Assembly (NCBI RefSeq): GCF_002954455.1
Contig: NZ_MSCC01000001.1
Location: forward strand, 122,951 to 186,950
Direction: 5' to 3'
DNA: 64,000 bases
Source of the DNA: Photobacterium aquimaris
GTDB lineage: Bacteria > Pseudomonadota > Gammaproteobacteria > Enterobacterales > Vibrionaceae
Shown here: positions 39,386 through 49,253 of the stretch, piece after piece
Position numbering within the stretch: the first letter of the stretch is position 1
How the letters are laid out: every line of letters begins with the position of its first letter
Made by a program: the position numbers and the translations under genes
The notes under the pieces: generated by a model
Told to the model about the DNA's origin: nothing
What the model saw: only the letters and a program-made list of their open reading frames with translations
The model's database searches: none

Positions 39386-42300
39386 TGATGGCCTCCAACG
39401 TTTCCTTGTTTTGAGCGGCAGCTTGACGCTGTTGTAATACGGCTTTGTAATCCCTTGGCATCACTTTTCTCATCTGACTGAGGTTAGACTCAAAGTTAGA
39501 TAAGAACAGCTCTGCAACCGTACTACCCGTTAATTCAATATGTTTGGTTAACATATCAAGTAGCAGTGCTTTATCTTCAGTTTCGATAGGGTCGAGGTCG
39601 ACTAATTCAGCATTGAGTTTGGTTTCAAAGTCACCAAATTGATCCCACACGTAGGCAACACCACCACTCATACCAGCTGCAAAGTTACGTCCAGTTTGAC
39701 CGAGAATGATTGCGATACCGCCGGTCATGTATTCACAGCCATGATCGCCAACACCTTCGACAACCACTTTAGCACCAGAGTTACGGACACAGAAACGCTC
39801 ACCAGCAAGGCCGCGAATATAAGACTCACCCGAGGTTGCACCATAGAAACACACATTACCAACCACAATATTATCTTCGGCAATAATGTCTGAGTGGCTA
39901 TCAGGGTAAAGCACTAATGTTCCACCTGAAAGTCCTTTACCCCAGTAGTCATTAGCATCGCCTTCAACGGTAAATTGCACCCCTTTAGCTAAGAATGCGC
40001 CAAAGCTTTGACCTGCAGAGCCGTTAAACTTAACCGTCATTGGCAGTGGTAAGCCTTGATCTTTATACACTTTAGATATTTCATTGGATAACATGGTACC
40101 GACACTACGATCAGTGTTGATGATCGGTAGTTGTGCTGTAATTGCTTCACCTTTGGTGAGTGCTGGTTGCGCCAGTTGGATCAGGGTGCGATCAAGCACC
40201 TGCTCTAGACCGTGATCTTGCTGACGCTGGTTATAAATACCATCTTCAGCACGTGGCGGTTGAATGTGTAGTACCGGGCTAAGATCGAGATTTTTGTATT
40301 TCCAGTGACCGATATCATCACGTAGTTTTAGTTTCTGCGCTTGGCCAACCATTTCATCAATGGTACGGAAACCAAGCTCAGCCATCACTTCACGTAAACC
40401 TTGTGCCATGTATTGGAAGAAAGTTACTACGTCTTCTACGCGACCATCAAAACGCTCACGTAGAGTTTTGTTTTGAGTTGCGATACCAACAGGACAGGTA
40501 TTTTTATGACACTTACGCATCATGATGCAGCCTTCAACAACCAATGCCGCGGTAGCGACACCCCATTCTTCTGCACCGAGTAAGGTTGCAATCGCAAGAT
40601 CGCGTGGTGTTTTCATCTGGCCGTCAGACTGCACCACAATTCGGTTACGTAAACCATTTTTTAGTAGCGTCTGGTGAGTTTCGGCTAAGCCAAGTTCCCA
40701 TGGTAAACCAGTATGACGAATCGATGACATTGGTGATGCACCTGTACCGCCATCAAAGCCTGCAATTAGCACCACATCGGCTTTGGCTTTGGCAACACCT
40801 GAAGCAATGGTACCGACACCTGCTTCTGAAACGAGTTTGACGTTAACACGGCCAGCACGGTTAGCATTTTTTAAATCATAGATTAGCTGGGCTAAATCTT
40901 CGATGGAATAAATGTCGTGGTGAGGCGGCGGTGAAATTAAACCAACGCCAGGGGTTGAGTGACGGGTCGCACCGATCCAATCATCAACTTTATCACCGGG
41001 TAGCTGACCACCTTCACCGGGTTTTGCGCCTTGGGCCATTTTAATTTGCAGTTCAGCCGCATTGGTAAGGTAGTAAGAGGTAACCCCAAAACGACCAGAT
41101 GCAACTTGTTTGATTGCCGAGCGTTCCCAATCACCGTTGTCTTTTTTATCAAAACGAATTGGATCTTCACCGCCTTCGCCGGAGTTAGATTTAGCGCCAA
41201 TTCGGTTCATGGCAACCGCGAGGGTAGAGTGAGCTTCATAAGAAATCGAACCAAAGCTCATGGCTCCAGTTGCGAAACGTTTTAGAATATTTTCAATCGG
41301 CTCTACTTCATCAAGTGTAATTGCACCTGCTGGATTACTGACAAAATCTAATTGACTACGAAGCGTGGCGGCGTTGTCACCTTGATCATCAACCGCTTTA
41401 GCGTATTGCTTAAACTGCGCGTAATCTTTTTCACGGGTTGATTGTTGTAGTAATGAGATCGTTTCAGGGTTAAACAGGTGTTTTTCACCACGTTGTTTCC
41501 ACTGATAAACCCCACCGACATCGAGGATTTGTACTGGAATTTCACGAGTAGGGTAACCGACACGGTGACGGACTAACACTTCTTGAGCAATATCATCGAT
41601 AGTCAGACCTTGAATTCGAGTCACAGTACCTGTGAAGTATTTATCAACCACCGCTTTACTGATACCAAGTGCTTCAAAAATTTGCGCACCATGGTAAGAC
41701 TGCAGTGTTGAAATACCCATCTTAGAGAATATTTTCAGCAGTCCACCGTTAACCCCTTTGCGGTAGTTATCAAATAAGGTATCAGTCGGTAGTTGTGGAT
41801 CAAGCTTACGTTTATGTTGCAGATCAACCAGTGTTTCAGTGACCAAATAAGGGTTGATGGCGTTAGCACCATAACCGATAAGGGTAGCAAAGTGATGAGT
41901 TTCACGTGCGTCACCAGTTTCAACCACGATGTCACACTTGGCACGTAGACCTTTACGGATCAAATGGTGATGAACCGCGCCGACAGCAAGCATTGCAGGA
42001 ATAGCTGCATGGTTAGAGTTAACCGCGCGATCAGTCAAAATAATGATCGAGTAGCCATCAATAACCGCATCTTCTGAATACTGACAAATACGTTTTAGCG
42101 CCCGATCAAGTTTGCCTTGTTCGCCACTGGCTCGAAACACAATATCCAATGTTTTTGATTGCAGATGTTCATTATCGATCGCGCGAATTTTTTCTAATTC
42201 AGCATTGGAAAGAACAGGTGATTCAAGCTCTACTTTATGACAGTGCTCTGGCGTTTCTGTGAGCAGGTTTTGATCTTTACCTAAGTAGGTATTAAGTGAC

Positions 42301-43925
42301 ATCACCATCCGTTCACGAATAGGATCGATTGGTGGATTGGTCACCTGCGCAAAAAGCTGCTTAAAGTAATTAGATAGATGCTGTGATTGGTGTGACAACA
42401 CGGCTAATGGCCAATCGGCACCCATTGCACTTAGTGGTTCATAACCAGTATTGGCTAATGGCACAATAATATCGTTGACTTCTTCTGAGCTGACACCAAA
42501 GGCTTGTTGATGATGCAATAAACGTTCTGGCGTTGGCTGGTGGTACATGTTATCAGCGTCAGGCAGTGTTTTAAGCGTCAGTAGGTTGTCTTTGATCCAT
42601 TGCTCATAAGGTTGTGAGGTCGCAATGCTATCTTTGACTTCTTCATCTGAAATAATACGCCCTTGCTCAAGGTCGGCGACAAAAATACGTCCCGGTTGCA
42701 AACGACCACGGAACTGAACATTTTCAGGTTCAATTTTTACCACCCCTGATTCTGATGCCATGATCAGAAAATCATCTTTAGTTACCGTATAGCGCGATGG
42801 GCGGAGACCATTACGGTCAAGGGTAGCACCGACTTGCACACCATCAGTAAAACAGACGGATGCTGGGCCATCCCACGGCTCCATAATATTGGCATGATAT
42901 TGGTAGAAAGCACGACGCTTAGGATCCATGCTGGTATTTTCTTGCCATGCTTCAGGGATCAACATCATTAGTGCATGCGGTAAGCTACGTCCTGAAAGTA
43001 CCAATAACTCTAGTGCCATATCAAAATTAGAAGAATCTGAACTGCCTTCCTGACAAATAGGCAGTAGCATATCGAGCTCTTGTTGGCTGAATAAATCAGA
43101 TTCAAGAATAGCTTCGCGAGCTTTCATCCAATTAAGGTTGCCACGAACGGTATTAATTTCACCATTATGGGCGATATAACGGAAAGGTTGCGCTAAGCGC
43201 CAGCGTGGAAAGGTATTGGTCGAAAAACGTGAATGGACTAATGCTAACGCAGTTACCATTGCTGGGTTTTGTAAATCAAGAAAGTACTGTGGTACTTGCG
43301 CTGTGGTTAACTGACCTTTATAGACTAAGGTTTTATATGATAATGAGTTGATGTAGAAATCATCACCAATATTCGACACGCTTTCTAAACAAACGCGCAC
43401 AGTATAATTACGTAATACATACAGTTTACGTTCTAATACAGCAGGATCTAAGTTGGCACCACCGGTAATGAAAACATGCTCAAACTGAGGTTCGGTGCTA
43501 AGAGGATCTTCGCCAATCATTGAATTATCAACGGGCAATACACGGTAGCCAATAACGTCTAGATCGAGGCGTTTAGCATTACGCTCGAGAATATCGCGAC
43601 ATTGTTGACGTTTGTGTTCATCTTTTGGAAATAATACTACTCCAACACCGTATTGGGTAAACGTAGGCAATTTAATGCCAAGTTTAACGGTTTCTTCTAA
43701 TAAAAATTCGTGGGGTTTTTGCAGTAAAATACCGGCACCATCGCCACTGCTAGGATCACAGCCTTGACCACCTCGGTGCTCCATACGTGCCAGCATATCG
43801 AGAGCCTGAGTGACAATTTGGTGAGATTTACGGTTTTTAAGGTGGGCAACAAAGCCGATACCACAGGCATCGTGCTCTAATTCAGGCACATAAAGTCCCT
43901 GAGCATTAAGCTCTTGAGCTGTCAT
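39378..43925 (-). CDS. Glutamate synthase large subunit, second (Bacillus-like) type
   Basis: The 1515-residue enzyme has a 20-residue leader ending before the catalytic Cys21 in HDACGIGF, the form typical of Bacillus, cyanobacterial and plant GOGATs, whereas the other copy has DNCGFG. Class II glutaminase, FMN/synthase domain with GGTGASP, [3Fe-4S] ligands in MMRKCHKNTCPVG and the C-terminal glycine-rich beta-helix are all intact, so it should be active. It is the first gene of its operon, divergent from yhcC as gltB is in E. coli. Confidence 0.94.
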   Translation of the reverse strand: MTAQELNAQGLYVPELEHDACGIGFVAHLKNRKSHQIVTQALDMLARMEHRGGQGCDPSSGDGAGILLQKPHEFLLEETVKLGIKLPTFTQYGVGVVLFPKDEHKRQQCRDILERNAKRLDLDVIGYRVLPVDNSMIGEDPLSTEPQFEHVFITGGANLDPAVLERKLYVLRNYTVRVCLESVSNIGDDFYINSLSYKTLVYKGQLTTAQVPQYFLDLQNPAMVTALALVHSRFSTNTFPRWRLAQPFRYIAHNGEINTVRGNLNWMKAREAILESDLFSQQELDMLLPICQEGSSDSSNFDMALELLVLSGRSLPHALMMLIPEAWQENTSMDPKRRAFYQYHANIMEPWDGPASVCFTDGVQVGATLDRNGLRPSRYTVTKDDFLIMASESGVVKIEPENVQFRGRLQPGRIFVADLEQGRIISDEEVKDSIATSQPYEQWIKDNLLTLKTLPDADNMYHQPTPERLLHHQQAFGVSSEEVNDIIVPLANTGYEPLSAMGADWPLAVLSHQSQHLSNYFKQLFAQVTNPPIDPIRERMVMSLNTYLGKDQNLLTETPEHCHKVELESPVLSNAELEKIRAIDNEHLQSKTLDIVFRASGEQGKLDRALKRICQYSEDAVIDGYSIIILTDRAVNSNHAAIPAMLAVGAVHHHLIRKGLRAKCDIVVETGDARETHHFATLIGYGANAINPYLVTETLVDLQHKRKLDPQLPTDTLFDNYRKGVNGGLLKIFSKMGISTLQSYHGAQIFEALGISKAVVDKYFTGTVTRIQGLTIDDIAQEVLVRHRVGYPTREIPVQILDVGGVYQWKQRGEKHLFNPETISLLQQSTREKDYAQFKQYAKAVDDQGDNAATLRSQLDFVSNPAGAITLDEVEPIENILKRFATGAMSFGSISYEAHSTLAVAMNRIGAKSNSGEGGEDPIRFDKKDNGDWERSAIKQVASGRFGVTSYYLTNAAELQIKMAQGAKPGEGGQLPGDKVDDWIGATRHSTPGVGLISPPPHHDIYSIEDLAQLIYDLKNANRAGRVNVKLVSEAGVGTIASGVAKAKADVVLIAGFDGGTGASPMSSIRHTGLPWELGLAETHQTLLKNGLRNRIVVQSDGQMKTPRDLAIATLLGAEEWGVATAALVVEGCIMMRKCHKNTCPVGIATQNKTLRERFDGRVEDVVTFFQYMAQGLREVMAELGFRTIDEMVGQAQKLKLRDDIGHWKYKNLDLSPVLHIQPPRAEDGIYNQRQQDHGLEQVLDRTLIQLAQPALTKGEAITAQLPIINTDRSVGTMLSNEISKVYKDQGLPLPMTVKFNGSAGQSFGAFLAKGVQFTVEGDANDYWGKGLSGGTLVLYPDSHSDIIAEDNIVVGNVCFYGATSGESYIRGLAGERFCVRNSGAKVVVEGVGDHGCEYMTGGIAIILGQTGRNFAAGMSGGVAYVWDQFGDFETKLNAELVDLDPIETEDKALLLDMLTKHIELTGSTVAELFLSNFESNLSQMRKVMPRDYKAVLQQRQAAAQNKETLEAING

Positions 43926-44409
43926 AGATACATCCTTCCAGTTACATCAAGCCATATTCCTAAGACTTGGTTATCCCTAATTTATTATCACTACCAATTA
44001 GCATTGAGATGGACTCCTGTCCTGCATCACTGATGGTGTGTTTATGATAATGACACCCGCCATTCACAAACTTAATTCTGTTGTATTACGATTAATAGTT
44101 ACAAAACACATTATTAATGATGTAAAAGCCATAGAAATCACCGCAAAACAACGTAATTACAGGGCTTTTTTTGTTTATAAATTGCACACAAGTGTAACCA
44201 TCCTACAATTTTGATACATTAATTACCAATAAAAATTAACAATTATGGTGCATAAATGAAGCATATTTAACGACTAAGATTACGGTTAATTATGGGTTTT
44301 TGTTTTAGCACAACCTTCATAATGATGATTAATGCTATGTTGCGGCTCCTTTGTCACATTGATCTGCGCTGACGTAGATTATTCATTGTTTTAAACGCTA
44401 GGTAATACC
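43926..44409. other. Divergent region between glutamate synthase and yhcC
   Basis: 484 AT-rich bases. A 56-codon plus-strand frame (44044-44214) lacks a ribosome-binding site and is considered chance. The dyad-like GCAC-ACAA-GTGT at about 44184 and several AT-rich stretches that could bind Lrp or IHF are visible, but I recognise no convincing operator or promoter. Confidence 0.4.
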
Positions 44410-45357
44410 ATGCAATTGCATCAACTCGTCAATACTTTTGGGCAAGATTTACAACACCGTTATGGTGAAAAAGTCCATAAACTTACCTTACACGGTGGCT
44501 TTAGTTGTCCCAATCGAGATGGCACTATTGGCCGTGGTGGCTGTACATTTTGTAATGTTGCTTCATTTGCTGACGAAAAGAATCAGTTCGTGCCGATTCA
44601 ACAACAATTAGCTGCTCGTGCTGGAGAGGTGCATCGCGCTAAGCGTTATTTTGCCTACTTTCAGGCATATACTAGTACTTATGCTGAAGTTCAAACGCTA
44701 AAAAAAATGTACGAGCAAGCACTGACAACGGCTGATATTGTTGGTCTTTGTGTTGGTACTCGCCCTGATTGTGTACCAGATGCAGTATTAGATTTACTGG
44801 CTGGATATGTTGAGCAAGGCTATGAGATTTGGTTAGAATTAGGCTTACAAACGGCTAATGATAAAACCCTCAAGCGTATTAATCGTGGTCATGATTTTGC
44901 GTGTTATGCTGAGATTACCCAACGTGCTCGAGCATTAGGCATTAAGATTTGTACCCACTTAATAGTAGGACTGCCAGGCGATACTAAGGCTGATAATCTA
45001 CAAACATTAAATAAAGTGGTCGCAGTCGGTGTTGATGGAATTAAATTGCATCCGTTGCATATTGTTGAAGGCAGCAAAATGGGACAGGCATTTAAAGCTG
45101 GAAGATTAGAGGCTATTAGTCTGGAAAATTATGCGGATATCGCTAGTGAAATGATTCAATTAACACCGCCTGAGGTAGTTTATCATCGCGTTGCTGCAAG
45201 TGCTCGCCGACCAACGTTATTGGCACCGATGTGGTGTGAAAATCGCTGGTTAGCGATGACTGAAATTGGACGAATTTTAGATAAACAAGGTGCGCAAGGC
45301 AGTGCCTTAGGTAATCCATTTATTTATCAATTACCGATATTAAATAGTCATGCTTAA
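44410..45357 (+). CDS. yhcC: Radical SAM protein YhcC (TIGR01212 family)
   Basis: The 315-residue protein carries the unusual [4Fe-4S] motif of this family, Cys-x11-Cys-x2-Cys (SCPNRDGTIGRGGCTFCN), and follows E. coli YhcC along its length. The reaction is unknown; the motif spacing resembles Elp3-type radical SAM enzymes. Location between gltB (divergent) and arcB is the same as in E. coli, a very conserved neighbourhood that does not in itself reveal the job. Confidence 0.92.
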   Translation: MQLHQLVNTFGQDLQHRYGEKVHKLTLHGGFSCPNRDGTIGRGGCTFCNVASFADEKNQFVPIQQQLAARAGEVHRAKRYFAYFQAYTSTYAEVQTLKKMYEQALTTADIVGLCVGTRPDCVPDAVLDLLAGYVEQGYEIWLELGLQTANDKTLKRINRGHDFACYAEITQRARALGIKICTHLIVGLPGDTKADNLQTLNKVVAVGVDGIKLHPLHIVEGSKMGQAFKAGRLEAISLENYADIASEMIQLTPPEVVYHRVAASARRPTLLAPMWCENRWLAMTEIGRILDKQGAQGSALGNPFIYQLPILNSHA

Positions 45358-45361
45358 ATGA

Positions 45362-45386
45362 AGCCTACGTGAAGTAGGCTTTTTTG
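45362..45386 (+). terminator. Terminator after yhcC
   Basis: AGCCTAC and GTAGGCT pair around GTGAA, followed by TTTTTT, directly behind the yhcC stop. Confidence 0.88.
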
Positions 45387-45499
45387 TGCGCCGCAATAAA
45401 ACTTTACAGCTTTAGTTTAGGCACAAGCCGTGAGAGAGATTATGATAAGCAGTAGTGTTCGCCATAGTGGCGAGGTGGTTTTTTTATTGGTATTCATTG

Positions 45500-47863
45500 A
45501 TGAAACAAGTCAAAATTTTAGCCCAGTTTTATGTCGATCTTTTAGTCAAATTAGGTATTTTTCGTTTTAGTTTATTATTAGCAGCTGCGTTAGTTGCGCT
45601 AGCTATGGTGGTACAGATTGGTGTCACCTTTTTGCTGCAAGGCAGTATGCGCGATGTTGAAATTATTCGCTCAGTAACCTTTGGTTTATTTATTACTCCT
45701 TGGGCAGTTTATTTTCTGTCGGTAGTCGTTGATCAATTAGAAGACTCGCGCCAACGCTTAGCTAAGTTAGTGACTAAATTAGAACAAATGCGCGCCCGCG
45801 ACATGGAACTCAATCAACAGTTACAAGCCAATATTGCTCGCTTAAACTCTGAGATTGAAGAACGCGAAAAAGCGGAAGAAGCGCTTGAAGAAGCAATACA
45901 AGATTTAGAAAATGAAGTTTATCACCGTGAAAATGCGCAAGTTGCGGTTGCTGAAAAAAGTGCTTTATTGAAGTCGTTCTTAGATGCGTCGCCTGATTTA
46001 ATTTATTATCGTAATGAAAAGAATCAATTTTCAGGCTGTAACCGCGCGATGGCAGAGTTGGTGGGTAAAAGTGAACAACAGTTGGTTGGACTAACACCAT
46101 GGGATGTTTATCCTGCGGAAGTTGCTAAACGTATTATTCAAACTGACCAAGAATTATTTGATATTAATACTGCGATGACTGATGAGCAGTGGCTTGATTA
46201 TCCCAATGGTAAAAAAGCATTATTTGAACTTCGTAAAGTGCCTCTTTATGACCGCAATGGCAAACGTTTAGGATTGATGGGCTTTGGGCGTGATATTACT
46301 GAGCGTAAAAAATATGAAGACGCGCTAGAAAAAGCCAGCAGTGATAAAACGGCATTTATTTCAACCATTAGTCATGAATTACGTACACCACTTAATGGTA
46401 TTGTTGGCTTAAGCCGAATGCTATTAGAAACAGAACTGACTGATGAGCAGCGTGGTTATTTACGTACTGTCCATGTTAGTGCGATCACTTTAGGTAATAT
46501 TTTCAACGATATTATTGATTTAGATAAATCAGATCGTCGTCGGTTAGAGCTATTGCCTCAGCCATTAGATTTCCATGAGTTTATTGAAGATATTGGCAAT
46601 ATTTCACAATTAATGGCTGAGCAAAAAGGGCTACGATTTGACCTGGAATATTTAACGGCATTACCAAAAAATATTGAGGTCGATAGTACTCGTCTACGCC
46701 AAGTGTTGTGGAATTTAATTGGTAACGCGACCAAGTTCACTAAGCAGGGTGGAGTGATATTATCGGTCAGTAGTGAAATTCATCAGCATGATGCTGAAAT
46801 CATTTTTGAAGTCGAAGACAGCGGTATTGGTATTCCTAAGGCTGAAATTGAGAATATTTTTGCGATGTATTATCAGGTTCAACAAGGGGATGATAATTTA
46901 CATGCAGTTGGTACTGGGATTGGTTTAGCTGTTTCACAACAATTAATTCAGCTGATGGGCGGTAATATCACGGTACATTCTGAAATAGGCATCGGCAGTA
47001 CCTTTACTATTAAAATTCGCGTGCCCTTGGTTGATGCCGTTGTTGAAGAGCACATAGTTACTGAAGTGCGTCCTGAAATGACAGGACTTAGTATTTTCAT
47101 GGTAGAAGATATTGAACTTAATATTGTTGTCGCGAAATCATTGCTTGAGCGATTAGGCCATGAAGTGACGGTGGCTATGCGTGGTGATGAGGCGCTAGCA
47201 ATGTTTAGACCAGAAGATTACGATTTAGTGTTATTGGATATTCAATTGCCTGATATGACAGGATTTGATATTGCTCAACAACTACGTAAAAAATATCAAG
47301 ATCTTCCTGCTTTAGTGGCATTAACTGCCAATCTGGTTAATGACAAAACAGAATACTTCGATAAAGGCATGGATGAAGTATTAAATAAACCATTGACGGT
47401 AAAAGCGATTACCAGTGTGATTGATAATTTGGTTTTAAGTTGCAGCCATGAGCTTGATGATGATGGTTTAATTGATAATGAAACCGATCAGGTTGATACC
47501 ACCAGTGTTAGCATGATTGATACATTATTAGATTTGGAAATGCTAACCTCGTACGTTGAAATTGTTGGAACTGAACCTGTTTATACCAGTATTGAGATGT
47601 TTGAAAAAATGATGCCTGATTACCTTGCTATTTTAGATTCAAATATGACGGCTAAGGATCAAGATGGGATTAAGTTTGAAGCACATAAAATAAAAGGGGC
47701 AGCAGGCTCTATTGGCCTTAAACATATTCAGCAAGTCGCCCAAAAAGCACAATCACCAGAATTACCTGCGTGGTGGGAAAATATTAATGATTGGGTTGAT
47801 GAAATTAAATACAGCTATCAAGATGATATTAACGTGCTAAAAACGTGGTTAAAGCAACAGTAA
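45500..47863 (+). CDS. arcB: Aerobic respiration sensor kinase ArcB
   Basis: I set the start at ATG 45500 (MKQVKILAQFYVD..., 787 residues), which aligns with E. coli ArcB. Two TM helices (about 22-46 and 58-77) flank a very short periplasmic loop. Then come a leucine-zipper coiled coil (80-150), a PAS domain (about 155-270), HisKA with His292, HATPase_c, a receiver with Asp580 and an HPt with His729 in EAHKIKGAAGS. Cys180 of the PAS domain is present at the E. coli position, but the second redox cysteine, Cys241 in E. coli, is Leu241 here. ArcB senses quinone redox state and phosphorylates ArcA by relay. No strong ribosome-binding site is visible. Confidence 0.95.
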   Translation: MKQVKILAQFYVDLLVKLGIFRFSLLLAAALVALAMVVQIGVTFLLQGSMRDVEIIRSVTFGLFITPWAVYFLSVVVDQLEDSRQRLAKLVTKLEQMRARDMELNQQLQANIARLNSEIEEREKAEEALEEAIQDLENEVYHRENAQVAVAEKSALLKSFLDASPDLIYYRNEKNQFSGCNRAMAELVGKSEQQLVGLTPWDVYPAEVAKRIIQTDQELFDINTAMTDEQWLDYPNGKKALFELRKVPLYDRNGKRLGLMGFGRDITERKKYEDALEKASSDKTAFISTISHELRTPLNGIVGLSRMLLETELTDEQRGYLRTVHVSAITLGNIFNDIIDLDKSDRRRLELLPQPLDFHEFIEDIGNISQLMAEQKGLRFDLEYLTALPKNIEVDSTRLRQVLWNLIGNATKFTKQGGVILSVSSEIHQHDAEIIFEVEDSGIGIPKAEIENIFAMYYQVQQGDDNLHAVGTGIGLAVSQQLIQLMGGNITVHSEIGIGSTFTIKIRVPLVDAVVEEHIVTEVRPEMTGLSIFMVEDIELNIVVAKSLLERLGHEVTVAMRGDEALAMFRPEDYDLVLLDIQLPDMTGFDIAQQLRKKYQDLPALVALTANLVNDKTEYFDKGMDEVLNKPLTVKAITSVIDNLVLSCSHELDDDGLIDNETDQVDTTSVSMIDTLLDLEMLTSYVEIVGTEPVYTSIEMFEKMMPDYLAILDSNMTAKDQDGIKFEAHKIKGAAGSIGLKHIQQVAQKAQSPELPAWWENINDWVDEIKYSYQDDINVLKTWLKQQ

Positions 47864-47871
47864 TGAATAAT

Positions 47872-47899
47872 AAAAAAGGCGACCTGATGGTCGCCTTTT
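47872..47899. terminator. Bidirectional terminator between arcB and arcA
   Basis: AAAAGGCGACC and GGTCGCCTTTT pair around TGAT with A/T tracts on both sides; the only spacer between the two convergent Arc genes. Confidence 0.92.
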
Positions 47900-47925
47900 A
47901 TTTCACTGTTTGATTGGAGAAGAAA

Positions 47926-48645
47926 TTATTCTTCGCCTAAATCACCACAAAAGCGGTAACCTTCACCATGGATAGTAGCGATGATTTCTGGTGTATCTGC
48001 AACTGATTCAAAGTGCTTACGAATGCGACGAATAGTTACATCTACAGTACGATCATGTGGTTTTAATTCACGGCCAGTCATTTTCTTTAGTAAATCAGCA
48101 CGAGTTTGAATCTTACCTGGGTTCTCACAGAAGTGCAGTAATGCACGGAATTCAGAACGAGGTAATTTAAATTGCTCACCACTAGGGCTTACTAAAGAAC
48201 GGCTATTGATTTCTAATGACCAATCATTGAACTCATAACGCTCAACCAGTTTTTTATCTTCAGTTGGAAGACCTTGGTTCATTGCACGAGTTAATAGATT
48301 ACGTGCACGAATTGTTAATTCACGTGGGTTGAATGGTTTTGTGATGTAATCATCAGCACCAATCTCAAGACCTAAAATCTTATCAACTTCGTTATCACGA
48401 CCGGTTAGGAACATTAATGCCATATCACCTTGTTCGCGAAGTTCACGTGCAAGTAGAAGGCCGTTCTTGCCAGGAAGATTGATATCCATGATAACAAGAT
48501 GCACAGGGTTTTCAGAAAGCATTTGGTGCATTTCTGCGCCATCATTTGCTTCAAAAACAGTATAACCCTCTGCTTCAAAAATACTTTTTAGGGTGTTACG
48601 CGTTACGTGCTCGTCTTCTACAATCAGAATGTGAGGGGTTTGCAT
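47926..48645 (-). CDS. arcA: Two-component response regulator ArcA
   Basis: The 239-residue OmpR/PhoB-type regulator has the receiver Asp54 in [12 protein letters not shown], Lys in ADDYITKPF (about 106) and a C-terminal winged helix with [14 protein letters not shown] and the final wing [10 protein letters not shown]. It represses aerobic respiration genes under low oxygen after phosphorylation by ArcB. Convergent with arcB; in E. coli these genes lie far apart. A perfect FNR box lies about 280 bp upstream. Confidence 0.97.
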   Translation of the reverse strand: MQTPHILIVEDEHVTRNTLKSIFEAEGYTVFEANDGAEMHQMLSENPVHLVIMDINLPGKNGLLLARELREQGDMALMFLTGRDNEVDKILGLEIGADDYITKPFNPRELTIRARNLLTRAMNQGLPTEDKKLVERYEFNDWSLEINSRSLVSPSGEQFKLPRSEFRALLHFCENPGKIQTRADLLKKMTGRELKPHDRTVDVTIRRIRKHFESVADTPEIIATIHGEGYRFCGDLGEE

Positions 48646-49253
48646 TTTGGCAGTACCTAATATCAGAAACTAAATCTGGTTAACCACAGAATAGTTAAAT
48701 TCTATAAAAAAATTCACATATAGGACAAATGTTTTAAATAAACACTTTATTGTTACAACCTATGTGGTACACCATCCTTTCATTCAACAACGTAATGATG
48801 TTGAAATCCCCCATAAAACTTGGGGTGCTGGCTACAATCTCCCTGATAATGCGACAATTGTATTCACTTAACAGCTCGCTAACAATGTGGAGAGCTTAGT
48901 TGATGCCTATTAGTTGGATGTTTTTTGATTTATATCAAACAGTGAGAAGAACAGTTGTTATGTTTCTAAGTTTAGTTAACCTTTATATCAGAGTAGACAA
49001 AAAGTGTCGTGATAGTAATAAGAATATACAAAACTCGATACCTGCGGCTAATATTTAAGCTTAATGATAATAAAAAACACAACATATAGTTCATCTTTAT
49101 CTAAATATTGTAACAGTATCAATTGAGGTTGGCACTGATTAAGGCAAATGGATTTTTATAAAAAAGAGCTAATAATCAATATTATTATTGTTGTTAAGAA
49201 ATACGGTCAAATATGTCTGTTTTTTGATTTTTTTCGTGATAGAGGAAAAGCTA
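48646..49253. other. Long regulatory region upstream of arcA and the RraA-like gene
   Basis: 608 bp without a credible ORF. It contains an FNR box at 48924-48939 and a weak CCCC/GGGG stem near 48810. E. coli arcA also has a long, multi-promoter upstream region that responds to FNR. Confidence 0.5.
48924..48939. promoter_or_regulatory. FNR box upstream of arcA
   Basis: TTTGATTTATATCAAA is a 16-bp perfect palindrome containing the exact FNR consensus TTGAT-N4-ATCAA. A -10-like TAAGCT lies at 48893-48898 on the minus strand, placing the box near -45. FNR activation of arcA is known in E. coli. Confidence 0.75.

Noticed and set aside
40586..40840. Plus-strand frames inside gltB and other long genes (for example 35469-35780, 32589-32855)
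   Set aside because: They are antisense shadows of strongly conserved coding sequence, with no start signals.
44044..44214. 56-codon plus-strand frame upstream of yhcC
   Set aside because: No ribosome-binding site or promoter is visible, and a frame of this length is not rare in AT-rich intergenic DNA.
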